Position numbers and translations under genes: made by a program. The notes below the pieces were generated by a model that saw only the letters and a list, made by a program, of their open reading frames with translations, made no database searches and had not been told where the DNA came from. Positions 1-6,973 of a stretch of 45,457 bases of DNA are shown in pieces (the first letter of the stretch is position 1; each line of letters opens with the position of its first letter). The DNA is from Microcaldota archaeon (GTDB lineage Archaea; Micrarchaeota; Micrarchaeia; Anstonellales; J096): contig JALWQW010000019.1 in NCBI GenBank assembly GCA_026982895.1, positions 80,500 through 125,956 on the forward strand. The letters are read 5' to 3'.

Positions 1-1370
1 AAGCCTTTTATCTCTTCTTCTATCCTTTTTTTCTCAACAATTGCCCTATCCAATACCCTCCTAATCCTCTTGGCCTTTTCCAAATTTTCAGTTATTTTCT
101 CAATTTCCTCTTTACTCCTCTCAATCTTTTTTTCATTCTCGTCGATGTCTTTTAGCCAAAAATCCACAACCTGCTTTATTTTTTCTCCGCCTAGTTCGGT
201 TCCACATGTAGGGCAGGTGCCGCTTTTCGCTTCGTTCAGTGTTTTAACTGCAGATTTTGCCTTTAAAATATGTTCCTTTAGACTGCTTATCAACGCTAAT
301 TTTTCGTCTCTTTTAGCTTCGTTCAATTCAATGATTTTATCTAGTTTTTCTTCTGAAACATTCTTTATCTTTTCTTCAATCTCTGTTAATCTATCCCTTA
401 ACTCTTTCTTCCGCTTCCTTTCCCTCTCCGCCATTTTCAAATCACTGCTTATTTTTACTAAACCTCTCTCTATGTCGTGCATTTTTTCTCTCATTGCCTT
501 TATTTTATCATCTAGCCAGCTCATTTTTTCCATTAGCTCTTTCCTTTCTTCACTGCTTATTTCCTTCCCTTCTAAAAATTCTTTCAGCTCTTTAATCTGC
601 CCCTCTAAACTCATCTTTTCTCTATTTAATTTATCCCATGTTTGCTCCTTCTTTGCCAACTCAATAACTTTTGTTTTTATGCTTTTGTATGCTGCCATCT
701 CTTCTTCAAGCTTTTTCTCGATTTCTTTCTTCTTCTCGCTGAGGCTTTTAATTTTCTCAGCTATCTCGTCTATTTGCTTTGAAATCTCAGAGGCGTCTTC
801 TCTGCTTACCCTTTCCTCCAAGACTTTCTTTTCTTTCTTCAATGTGTTTGCTACGGTTGTAGCTGTTTCATAAGTTTTTTGAATTAACTCTATGCCCATA
901 AGCTTGTCTATAGCTTCCTTTCTATCTTTTTGGCTTTCGCTTACAAGGGCTGTCAGTTCGTTTTGGGCAGCGTAAACTGCCTTTTTGAAAAGCTCCTTTG
1001 ACATGCCTATAATCTCCACAATCTCAGAAGTTACTTTTTTTGACCCCTCTACTTTTAACTTTCCATCAACATATAATTTTGCTAGCGTCGTCTTGCCTTT
1101 TGGAATAATTCTCTCTACCACTATTTTCTTGCCATTTAATTCTAACTCAACCCTTACTTCAGCTTTTTTCTCACCATATCTTATATAGTCGTCATTTGTT
1201 CCATTTTTATATGAGCTCATCATCTCTCCAAACAGTGCGAAGGATATCGCTTCTAAAACAGAACTTTTGCCGGAGCCCATGCTCCCTATAAATAAATTAG
1301 CTCCCTCTTCAAATACGAGTGTAGTATCTTCATGAGATGTCCAGTTCTTAAGCCTTACTTTCTTAATCAC
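1..1370 (-). CDS. rad50: DNA double-strand break repair ATPase Rad50, N-terminal part (3' end cut by window)
   Basis: This is the ATPase of the Mre11-Rad50 complex, which tethers and processes DNA ends. About 456 codons are present and the gene runs off the left edge. I chose the GTG at 1370 because the protein then begins with an SMC-type N-terminus (IKKVRLKNWTSHEDT) and a TATA-like element lies 26-27 bases upstream. The P-loop is GSMGSGKSS (residues 29-37). A Q-loop (YAAQNELTALV) follows, then a long Lys/Glu-rich coiled coil. The zinc hook is CPTC (C386 and C389). The second coiled-coil arm has started by the window edge; the C-terminal ATPase half (signature motif, Walker B) is outside. 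The upstream neighbour is an unrelated secreted protein. The usual partner gene mre11 is not in the window. Confidence 0.93.
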   Translation of the reverse strand, partial: MIKKVRLKNWTSHEDTTLVFEEGANLFIGSMGSGKSSVLEAISFALFGEMMSSYKNGTNDDYIRYGEKKAEVRVELELNGKKIVVERIIPKGKTTLAKLYVDGKLKVEGSKKVTSEIVEIIGMSKELFKKAVYAAQNELTALVSESQKDRKEAIDKLMGIELIQKTYETATTVANTLKKEKKVLEERVSREDASEISKQIDEIAEKIKSLSEKKKEIEKKLEEEMAAYKSIKTKVIELAKKEQTWDKLNREKMSLEGQIKELKEFLEGKEISSEERKELMEKMSWLDDKIKAMREKMHDIERGLVKISSDLKMAERERKRKKELRDRLTEIEEKIKNVSEEKLDKIIELNEAKRDEKLALISSLKEHILKAKSAVKTLNEAKSGTCPTCGTELGGEKIKQVVDFWLKDIDENEKKIERSKEEIEKITENLEKAKRIRRVLDRAIVEKKRIEEEIKG

Positions 1371-1389
1371 AGTAAAAAATGAAGGGAAG

Positions 1390-1402
1390 GGGTTAAAAAA
1401 GT
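1390..1402 (-). promoter_or_regulatory. TATA box of rad50
   Basis: Read on the minus strand this is CTTTTTTAACC, centred about 27 bases before the GTG at 1370. The spacing fits leaderless initiation and supports that start. It lies between rad50 and the end of the upstream gene, so rad50 probably has its own promoter. Confidence 0.5.
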
Positions 1403-1403
1403 A

Positions 1404-2972
1404 TTATTGGTTGGCTAGTACTTTGTATGCCCTTTCACCATATTGCCCTATCAATAGGTTGTTTGTATTCTCTCTGTTAATTTCAGATAGTGCTTTCATA
1501 GCTTCATTGATTAAATCTTTTGTTCTTTTTATATCCCAAGTATCATAATTATAATACTTCTTCTCTTCTTGCAGTCTATTTTGAAGCCGCTTTATAATAA
1601 ATACTATATCATCAAGCATTCTTTTACCTATTTTTTCGTTTTCTGTGTATAGAGCTATATCTTTCTCCATCTTCAAGATAATTTTTATTATATCTTTATT
1701 TATTTCTCTGCTTGAAATGTTCTTCATTAGGATTTCGTGTAATCTTTTGTAAACTGAGGAATCAAATGGCATCTTTCCAAGTTCGCCAACCCCGTTAAGG
1801 TAATACTCGACCTTAGAAGGTTCATTCTCCATTAACCACACCATAAATTCTCTGGCAGCTTTGTAGTATAGCTCTTTTCTTTTACCACTAAGCTGAAATC
1901 CAGATTCGAAAAGCTCTCCTCCATAACCATAATACTTTTTATTTATGATCTTCAAATAATCTATTGTGGCTTTCATGATCTCTTCATCACTACTATCTCC
2001 ACCAAGTATGTTTATAAGGAATTTCTTTATCCTATCACTTTTTTTCATATTCGCATTATATTTATCATCAAGTACAAACTTAGTCACTATCATTTCTCTT
2101 ATTTCAGGAGTTTTTATGAATGCCTCTTTCAAGAGCTCTTTTTTCTCCTCTTCACTAATTGCCTTTTTTATTTTTTCAATGATACTCTTTAATATATTGT
2201 TGTCTTCATTTGTTTTCACTGTATTGTCTTTGAAAGGTAGAATATATGCTTCTTTTATGTAGCTATAAAGAAATTGATTTATCTCTTTTCCATAGATTTC
2301 GATTTTTGGATAGATCTCTTTCAATGTTAATAAGAATTTTATTTTTTCTCCTTTAGGAACTCTATCATCATTGATAGCATCCTCGATGCTTTTTGTATCT
2401 TTATTAAATATGAATTTACTGAAGTAATCTATTAAAATATCGCTTTTTGTATTTATAGCCACCTTTATAATCTCACTTGTTTTTTTGAATAATATCTTCT
2501 TTTTATTTTTGTCCAGCGTCTCATCGACTTTTACCCATTTATCTTTATATGTATCCCATACACCCATCTTTTTCTCCTCTTTTATCTCATTAATTATGGC
2601 TTTTACTATATTTTCGTTCTTTAGAAGATTATACAATTTTTCATTGATTTCTGAATCTATCTTTGTTTTTATTTTAATTGCTTCGCTTAATATCCATTGG
2701 ATCTCATAAGGCATCAGTTTTCCATCTTTCAAAAGTGGATCCTCCATGCATGCAGTCATTTCATTTAACATTTGGCTTCTTACATTTATCTTGTTGAAGC
2801 TTTTGTTAGCTGTTTCTAAGAGCTTCCTTTCATTATGTATCTTATTTTTTAATACTTTACATATGTCCTTTTTTGGAAGTTTCATTTTATTCTCTCTATT
2901 TGCATGGGCATTATTACTCGCTAACAACATAGCACTCATAATGAGCGCTGCTTTTCCAATTTTATTTACCAT
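1404..2972 (-). CDS. secreted helical protein of unknown function
   Basis: I do not recognise this 522-residue protein. The N-terminus looks like a cleavable signal peptide: basic MVNKIGK, a hydrophobic stretch (AALIMSAMLLA), and an AHA-N cleavage-like site near residue 24. The rest is rich in Lys, Glu and Ile with almost no predicted strand-like segments, so it is probably all-helical, perhaps an alpha-solenoid. No catalytic motif is visible, and the only two cysteines are scattered near the N-terminus. Base composition is more A+T-rich than its neighbours. A TATA element centred near 2998 sits 26 bases upstream of the ATG, suggesting a leaderless mRNA. The gene ends 33 bases before rad50 on the same strand, but nothing links the two functionally. 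Confidence 0.8.
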   Translation of the reverse strand: MVNKIGKAALIMSAMLLASNNAHANRENKMKLPKKDICKVLKNKIHNERKLLETANKSFNKINVRSQMLNEMTACMEDPLLKDGKLMPYEIQWILSEAIKIKTKIDSEINEKLYNLLKNENIVKAIINEIKEEKKMGVWDTYKDKWVKVDETLDKNKKKILFKKTSEIIKVAINTKSDILIDYFSKFIFNKDTKSIEDAINDDRVPKGEKIKFLLTLKEIYPKIEIYGKEINQFLYSYIKEAYILPFKDNTVKTNEDNNILKSIIEKIKKAISEEEKKELLKEAFIKTPEIREMIVTKFVLDDKYNANMKKSDRIKKFLINILGGDSSDEEIMKATIDYLKIINKKYYGYGGELFESGFQLSGKRKELYYKAAREFMVWLMENEPSKVEYYLNGVGELGKMPFDSSVYKRLHEILMKNISSREINKDIIKIILKMEKDIALYTENEKIGKRMLDDIVFIIKRLQNRLQEEKKYYNYDTWDIKRTKDLINEAMKALSEINRENTNNLLIGQYGERAYKVLANQ

Positions 2973-2994
2973 ACAGCAATATGTGGATAGAAAA

Positions 2995-3002
2995 GTTTAA
3001 AA
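2995..3002 (-). promoter_or_regulatory. TATA box of the secreted helical protein
   Basis: TTTAAA at 2996-3001 is centred 26 bases before the ATG at 2972, which fits leaderless transcription from the minus strand. Confidence 0.55.
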
Positions 3003-3034
3003 AACTAATCTATAAACCACACATTATAACAATA

Positions 3035-3439
3035 CTATTCTCTCACAGGCTCGAACTTAAAGCCGTAGTGGATGAGTCCCTCTGGGTCTTCCTGCTGTAG
3101 TTTTCGGAACATGACTTTTACAGGCAGGCCTATTTTCATCTCTTCATCTCTTACATTTACTATTTGAGCCGTGAGACGCGTTCCCTCTTCTAACTCTATT
3201 ATTGCCATGTAATAAGGCACTTGTTCTTCCAAACCTGGTGGAGCGACGAAGACCTTTGTATATGATATAACTTTGCCCACACCTTTAAACTTGGCTGGAA
3301 CTATTTTGCCAGCTCTTCTGCATTTTGGGCATATAGCCCTTGGTGGAAAGTAGTAAGTGCCACAGTTTTCACATTTAGTCCCTTCTAGTCTATAACGGTG
3401 TGGAATCCTCCTCCAATTAAGTGGTAAGCTAATTCGCAT
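3035..3439 (-). CDS. DUF35-type Zn-ribbon / OB-fold protein
   Basis: This 134-residue protein has a rubredoxin-like zinc ribbon with Cys 23, 26, 37 and 40 (CENC...CPKC), followed by an OB-fold-like beta region (KGVGKVISYTKVFVAPPG, then RLTAQIV). Order and length fit the DUF35 family. Archaeal members often sit beside acetyl-CoA acetyltransferase and HMG-CoA synthase and help acyl-CoA channelling in mevalonate synthesis. Neither enzyme gene is adjacent here, so that role is inferred from family only. The ATG at 3439 has a TATA-like TATTAAAAAC about 27 bases upstream. The next gene upstream, the HD hydrolase, is on the same strand 36 bases away but has its own promoter. Confidence 0.85.
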   Translation of the reverse strand: MRISLPLNWRRIPHRYRLEGTKCENCGTYYFPPRAICPKCRRAGKIVPAKFKGVGKVISYTKVFVAPPGLEEQVPYYMAIIELEEGTRLTAQIVNVRDEEMKIGLPVKVMFRKLQQEDPEGLIHYGFKFEPVRE

Positions 3440-3460
3440 ACCTGCCTATTGTGGAGAAAG

Positions 3461-3470
3461 GTTTTTAATA
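3461..3470 (-). promoter_or_regulatory. TATA box of the DUF35 gene
   Basis: Minus-strand TATTAAAAAC is centred about 27 bases before the ATG at 3439. It overlaps the gap just after the HD hydrolase stop codon. Confidence 0.45.
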
Positions 3471-3475
3471 GTCCT

Positions 3476-4090
3476 TCAATGTCTTCCGCTGAATGTGGAA
3501 GTCAGAAGCTCATTTACATATCTCATAGCTTCGCGTAAGTCCGTTGGGAGGTCTTTTCCCAGCATCTTATAAGCTTCGCCGTATTTTTTAATCTGCTTCT
3601 CGTACCAGGCCTTGTCTTTCACAAGCAGCGCTTTATTTATCCATAAATCATAGCCGTTATCGAGTAAATCCGCAGCCTTAACTATCTCTGCTTTTTTATG
3701 CCCTACCAATTCCTTTATATACTGAGAATAATCGCTTTTCTTCGTTAGCGCATCGACTATATCTAAGACCTCTTTGCTGAAATATCTCATCAGATACTCT
3801 CGATTTAAGGGCGTATCCTCTATAACATCGTGTAGCAGCGCTCCTTCAATGTATGGTGAGCAATAACCTGCCTTAGCTAGGATTATAGCTACTCTTAGAG
3901 GGTGTACAATAAATTCGTGTTTTGTTTTCCTGAATTGTCCTCTATGCGCATCTTCACTTATCATAAGGGCTTGTTCTATTTCAGGCGTATAACATCCTCT
4001 ATTTTTTAACTCATTTATGAGGATAAGCTTCAATCCCTCTGCGTTTTCGTATACAGGCGCTAAGAATTCAGTAATCTCTTTGAAAAGCAT
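3476..4090 (-). CDS. HD-domain phosphohydrolase, MESH1/SpoT-hydrolase-like
   Basis: With the ATG at 4090 this is a 204-residue single-domain HD protein. The motifs follow the (p)ppGpp-hydrolase branch: DAHRGQFRKT (48-56), FIVHPLRVA with H63, ALLHDVIEDT with the HD pair at 87-88, and KAADLLDN with D141 in place of the usual K-A-D-R-L-x-N. No synthetase domain is fused and none is in the window, as in the MESH1 small-hydrolase group, which can act on ppGpp or NADPH. The substrate is not determined here. A GTG at 4096 is also in frame, but the TATA box centred at 4116 is 26 bases from the ATG at 4090 and only 20 from the GTG, so I prefer the ATG. Confidence 0.85.
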   Translation of the reverse strand: MLFKEITEFLAPVYENAEGLKLILINELKNRGCYTPEIEQALMISEDAHRGQFRKTKHEFIVHPLRVAIILAKAGYCSPYIEGALLHDVIEDTPLNREYLMRYFSKEVLDIVDALTKKSDYSQYIKELVGHKKAEIVKAADLLDNGYDLWINKALLVKDKAWYEKQIKKYGEAYKMLGKDLPTDLREAMRYVNELLTSTFSGRH

Positions 4091-4111
4091 AGCCACGATT
4101 GACCAAATGTT

Positions 4112-4120
4112 CTTTTAAAG
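4112..4120 (-). promoter_or_regulatory. TATA box of the HD hydrolase gene
   Basis: TTTAAA at 4114-4119 is centred 26 bases before the ATG at 4090 and decides the start codon in favour of 4090 over 4096. Confidence 0.55.
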
Positions 4121-4153
4121 CTTGCTTTTGGCGATTGCGGTTTAACATATAAC

Positions 4154-4163
4154 CTTTTTAACA
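4154..4163 (+). promoter_or_regulatory. TATA box of the 4184 gene
   Basis: CTTTTTAACA is centred about 25 bases before the ATG at 4184. This divergent pair uses two separate TATA boxes about 43 bases apart. Confidence 0.5.
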
Positions 4164-4183
4164 TATTCTCCCATAAGATTATC

Positions 4184-4837
4184 ATGCATTTAACAAAAAA
4201 ATCTGCTGCTAAGAAACCTGACAAACAAAAACCCGGAGCTCGTTTGTATCCCAATCATATCGCTTCTCTTCATACAATTCCTGAGATGTCATTAGAGCCA
4301 CATTCAAATAGAGGAATTATTGAAGGATACATGCGCGACACAACCACTACGCGCAAAATATTTGCCATTGTGTTCGATAACGGCGTCCTTTTCTTCACGC
4401 CCTATTATGGCAATGAGATCGCATTAGGCTTGCTATCAAAAGAATATACTCCTCTTCTTTCAAGATCTACTTTTACAAAGGATTTTGCCCTCATTTATCC
4501 ATTCACAGCTTATTATGCAAATGTTCTTCATTACGCTTTTCCTGATAAAGATATTATTACTGTGAGAACCTATGACTTCGAAGATAAAGAAGTTACTGAG
4601 GATAAATTTATCGTAGCAATTCTCAAAGGTGAATCCCCAAAACTTTTTTCCCTTACTGTCGATATGAATAGAATACACCTTGTGGGTGTTGAAATCTATG
4701 ATAACGATCAAATTGAATTCACGTTCTCGACATTAAAAGGTTTGAAGAAGATTCTCTGCACAATTCCTTCGGAAAGCATGGATATGTATAATGTATCTAG
4801 AAGCATAAACAAAACTCTCGAAGGTGTCCTATCCTAG
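4184..4837 (+). CDS. hypothetical soluble protein, first of a two-gene operon
   Basis: I do not recognise this 217-residue protein. The first 23 residues are basic and Pro/Lys-rich (KKSAAKKPDKQKPGAR). The rest looks like a compact alpha/beta or all-beta domain with aromatic-rich strands (DNGVLFFTPYYGNEIALG). There is no signal peptide or membrane segment. It appears leaderless, with the TATA about 25 bases upstream. The next gene starts 13 bases after the stop with a good ribosome-binding site, so the two are very probably co-transcribed. Both proteins share a similar middle pattern (FIVAILKGES here, YLIVALINKHG in the second) and similar length, so they may be distant paralogues or subunits of one complex. 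That resemblance is weak. Confidence 0.75.
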   Translation: MHLTKKSAAKKPDKQKPGARLYPNHIASLHTIPEMSLEPHSNRGIIEGYMRDTTTTRKIFAIVFDNGVLFFTPYYGNEIALGLLSKEYTPLLSRSTFTKDFALIYPFTAYYANVLHYAFPDKDIITVRTYDFEDKEVTEDKFIVAILKGESPKLFSLTVDMNRIHLVGVEIYDNDQIEFTFSTLKGLKKILCTIPSESMDMYNVSRSINKTLEGVLS

Positions 4838-4850
4838 TGGAGGTTTAAGA

Positions 4851-5495
4851 ATGAAAATTGTTGATGAAGAAGTTAAATTTATCTTGCCTGGAAAGAGGGT
4901 GGAGCTTAAAGCTCAATTAAAGCCCCGATTTCAGTTTGACATTAAGAGGTCTGCGCCTCTTATTGACCTCACACTGCCTCACAATAAGAAGAAGTTTCCT
5001 TTCCTGGGTTTAGAAAGAGGTTGCTTTTTCCCATATCCCTATGGTGATGGCAGGATTAGCCTCTATGCATTTTCTTTTGGCAATTCGTCGCTTAAAGATT
5101 TTATTGGTCGTGGTATGACGGCAGAATCTCTATATCTGAAGCAATTAATCTTAAGCTTGTCGTCTCTTAAAATCGAGGCCTATTCGCTTGGTAAAGCAGA
5201 TGTTTTGCTTTTAGATTCTAGAGGTGTTTTAGAGGATGGAATACGGCAGGATTATCTTATTGTTGCTCTTATCAACAAGCATGGCGCCTTTTTCATAGAT
5301 GATTTTTTACTGGATACGCCGGATTATTCCCTCTTTAGTTGGATGGTTTCTCCTGATGGCATTCTAAAATTCATTGGCATGAATAGTGAGGGCTACTTTT
5401 CAAGTGATTGGTATAAATTACCTCTTGACACAAATAGCGATAAGCCGAGCAGCGAGTTGGGCGTCTTTCTTTGCCCTGAATCTGATCTAAGTTGA
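4851..5495 (+). CDS. hypothetical soluble protein, second of a two-gene operon
   Basis: The protein has 214 residues from the ATG at 4851. That start is chosen because GGAGGT lies 6 bases before it and because an earlier in-frame start would overlap the preceding gene. I do not recognise the family. The sequence is mixed alpha/beta, starts with a Lys-rich segment (FILPGKRVELKAQLKP) and has no signal peptide, membrane span or catalytic motif that I can name. It is translated from the same transcript as the gene at 4184. The pair lies between the HD hydrolase and mscS, which gives no clear functional hint. Confidence 0.75.
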   Translation: MKIVDEEVKFILPGKRVELKAQLKPRFQFDIKRSAPLIDLTLPHNKKKFPFLGLERGCFFPYPYGDGRISLYAFSFGNSSLKDFIGRGMTAESLYLKQLILSLSSLKIEAYSLGKADVLLLDSRGVLEDGIRQDYLIVALINKHGAFFIDDFLLDTPDYSLFSWMVSPDGILKFIGMNSEGYFSSDWYKLPLDTNSDKPSSELGVFLCPESDLS

Positions 5496-5508
5496 GCTGT
5501 TAAGGATA

Positions 5509-5518
5509 ATTTTTAAAT
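5509..5518 (+). promoter_or_regulatory. TATA box of mscS
   Basis: TTTAAA at 5512-5517 is centred about 26 bases before the ATG at 5540, indicating a leaderless mRNA. Confidence 0.55.
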
Positions 5519-5539
5519 CTTTCTCTTCCAAATGAGCTT

Positions 5540-6727
5540 ATGATATCTTTAAGCTTTTTGCCGTCGTTTCTCCAGGGAAGCGAGCAGCTGATTTTATTTG
5601 TTGGTGGATTTGTTTTGTTTTCCATATTAACGGACGCTATTATAACTTTCTTCATACTCGGTTTTAAGCATGTGGCTGATAGAACCAAGAACGATTTGGA
5701 CGACGACATAGTTAAGATAATGGATAAGCGCAAGAAGTATCTATCTATCCTTATTGGTGTGTTTGTGGCGGCTGAACTTGTTTATGGTAATATTGTTCTT
5801 TTAGGTATAACCCTATACAATTGGTTTGTGGTGTTTGTTCTCATATTGGTTGGCGTTATAAGCGCAGATCTTACGGATACACTTTTAAGCTTCTACATGC
5901 GGAAAATTGCACCTAAAACCAAGAGCCGTTTAGACGATGAAGTTTTGCCATTGGCTAAGAATATTATAAAAATAAGCATATATGTTCTTGTTTTCACCAT
6001 CGCTCTCAGTCAGCTTGGTATAGATATAGGTCCTATAATCGCAGGGTTGGGTATTGGAGGTCTGGCTATAGGTTTGGCTTTGCAGGACACTCTGGCTAAT
6101 CTCTTTGCTGGAATGCACATTATACTGGATAGGCCTATACGGGTTGGCGACTATGTGCAGATGGGCAGTTATGAAGGTAGCGTAAAAGAAATAGGCTGGC
6201 GTACGACGAAAATTCTGGCCCCTGGCAATAAAGAGATTATTGTGCCCAATAAAGAACTTGCCAATTCTGTTCTTATAAATTATCTCAAGCCGAATAAGCC
6301 GACAGGCCATGTTGTCACTTTTGGCGTCGCTTATGGTGTTGATGTCGAAAAGGTAAAGAATATCTTCTTAGATGTTTGTAAGCAGCTCAAAAAGGAGGGC
6401 TTGATAGAAGGTGGTGAGTGGATAAGACTTGATGAATTGGGGGACAGCTCCCTAAATTTTAAGGGCGGCTTCATGGTGCCTCAGTATACACAGCGTTTCG
6501 CCGCCCAGGGCCGCTTTTATGAGCTTCTCTACAATGAGCTCAATCAAGCTGGCATAGAGATACCTTATCCCACGCAGACGATATATTTGAAGATGGATGA
6601 GAATGAAAATCCCTTAAAAATGACTTTGGAAGATCACAGCAAACCTGCCGACAAAGTTGTTAAGAGAGTAAGGAAAGCTGCTAAAAAGGCACCTAAAAAG
6701 GCCGCTGGCAAAAAGAAGCGCCGCTGA
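5540..6727 (+). CDS. mscS: MscS-family small-conductance mechanosensitive channel
   Basis: This is a membrane channel of 395 residues that releases solutes on hypo-osmotic shock. About five hydrophobic segments occupy the first 180 residues. The pore-lining helix is the Gly/Ala-rich GPIIAGLGIGGLAIGLALQD region (about 157-180). The conserved beta domain follows (NLFAGMHIILDRPIRVGDYV, then EGSVKEIGWRTTKI and IIVPNKELANSVLINY). The cytoplasmic alpha/beta domain reaches about residue 350. The last 25 residues are a very basic Lys/Ala tail (KKAPKKAAGKKKRR), unusual for MscS and possibly membrane- or nucleic-acid-binding. The gene is monocistronic with its own TATA box. Confidence 0.95.
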   Translation: MISLSFLPSFLQGSEQLILFVGGFVLFSILTDAIITFFILGFKHVADRTKNDLDDDIVKIMDKRKKYLSILIGVFVAAELVYGNIVLLGITLYNWFVVFVLILVGVISADLTDTLLSFYMRKIAPKTKSRLDDEVLPLAKNIIKISIYVLVFTIALSQLGIDIGPIIAGLGIGGLAIGLALQDTLANLFAGMHIILDRPIRVGDYVQMGSYEGSVKEIGWRTTKILAPGNKEIIVPNKELANSVLINYLKPNKPTGHVVTFGVAYGVDVEKVKNIFLDVCKQLKKEGLIEGGEWIRLDELGDSSLNFKGGFMVPQYTQRFAAQGRFYELLYNELNQAGIEIPYPTQTIYLKMDENENPLKMTLEDHSKPADKVVKRVRKAAKKAPKKAAGKKKRR

Positions 6728-6916
6728 GAGCTCCATCGAAAAAAAGCAGAGAAAGAGAATTTGTAATTGTAAGCTTTGAATAGGAGGGTAAGCGTTAGAA
6801 GCTAAATACTTGGATGGAAACTGATGAAAATAACGAGTGCAAAAGCTTTCATATCTGTCTTCTTCTAGAAGGTTTGAAGTATACTTATATTATTGAGCTC
6901 TAGCCGGCCGAAAGCA

Positions 6917-6924
6917 TTTATAAG
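6917..6924 (+). promoter_or_regulatory. TATA box of the aCPSF1 gene
   Basis: CGAAAGCATTTATAAG shows a purine-rich BRE-like stretch followed by TTTATAAG. Transcription would start near 6943-6950, downstream of the in-frame TTG at 6893, so the protein must start later. The best start is GTG 6974, giving a leader of about 25-30 bases with GAGGTG at 6963-6968. Confidence 0.6.
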
Positions 6925-6973
6925 CTTATCGCACCTAAAAGAGCTACTCTTTTTAATTCTAAGAGGTGTATCT

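Noticed and set aside
70-1188. Plus-strand open frames of 267 and 67 codons rich in Ser/Phe/Leu
   Set aside because: They are antisense shadows of the Lys/Glu-rich Rad50 coiled coil, which has the P-loop and zinc hook on the minus strand.
6820-6865. CTGATGA resembling a C box upstream of aCPSF1
   Set aside because: The first base is not a purine and no D', C' or D boxes follow at the right spacing.
6814-6903. 29-codon open frame starting ATG and ending just before the aCPSF1 promoter
   Set aside because: There is no TATA at the expected distance and no ribosome-binding site close to the ATG; the length is compatible with chance. It could be revisited with ribosome profiling.
6893-6973. Longer N-terminus of aCPSF1 from TTG 6893
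   Set aside because: The TATA box at 6917 would lie inside the coding region; GTG 6974 has a good ribosome-binding site and gives the usual length.
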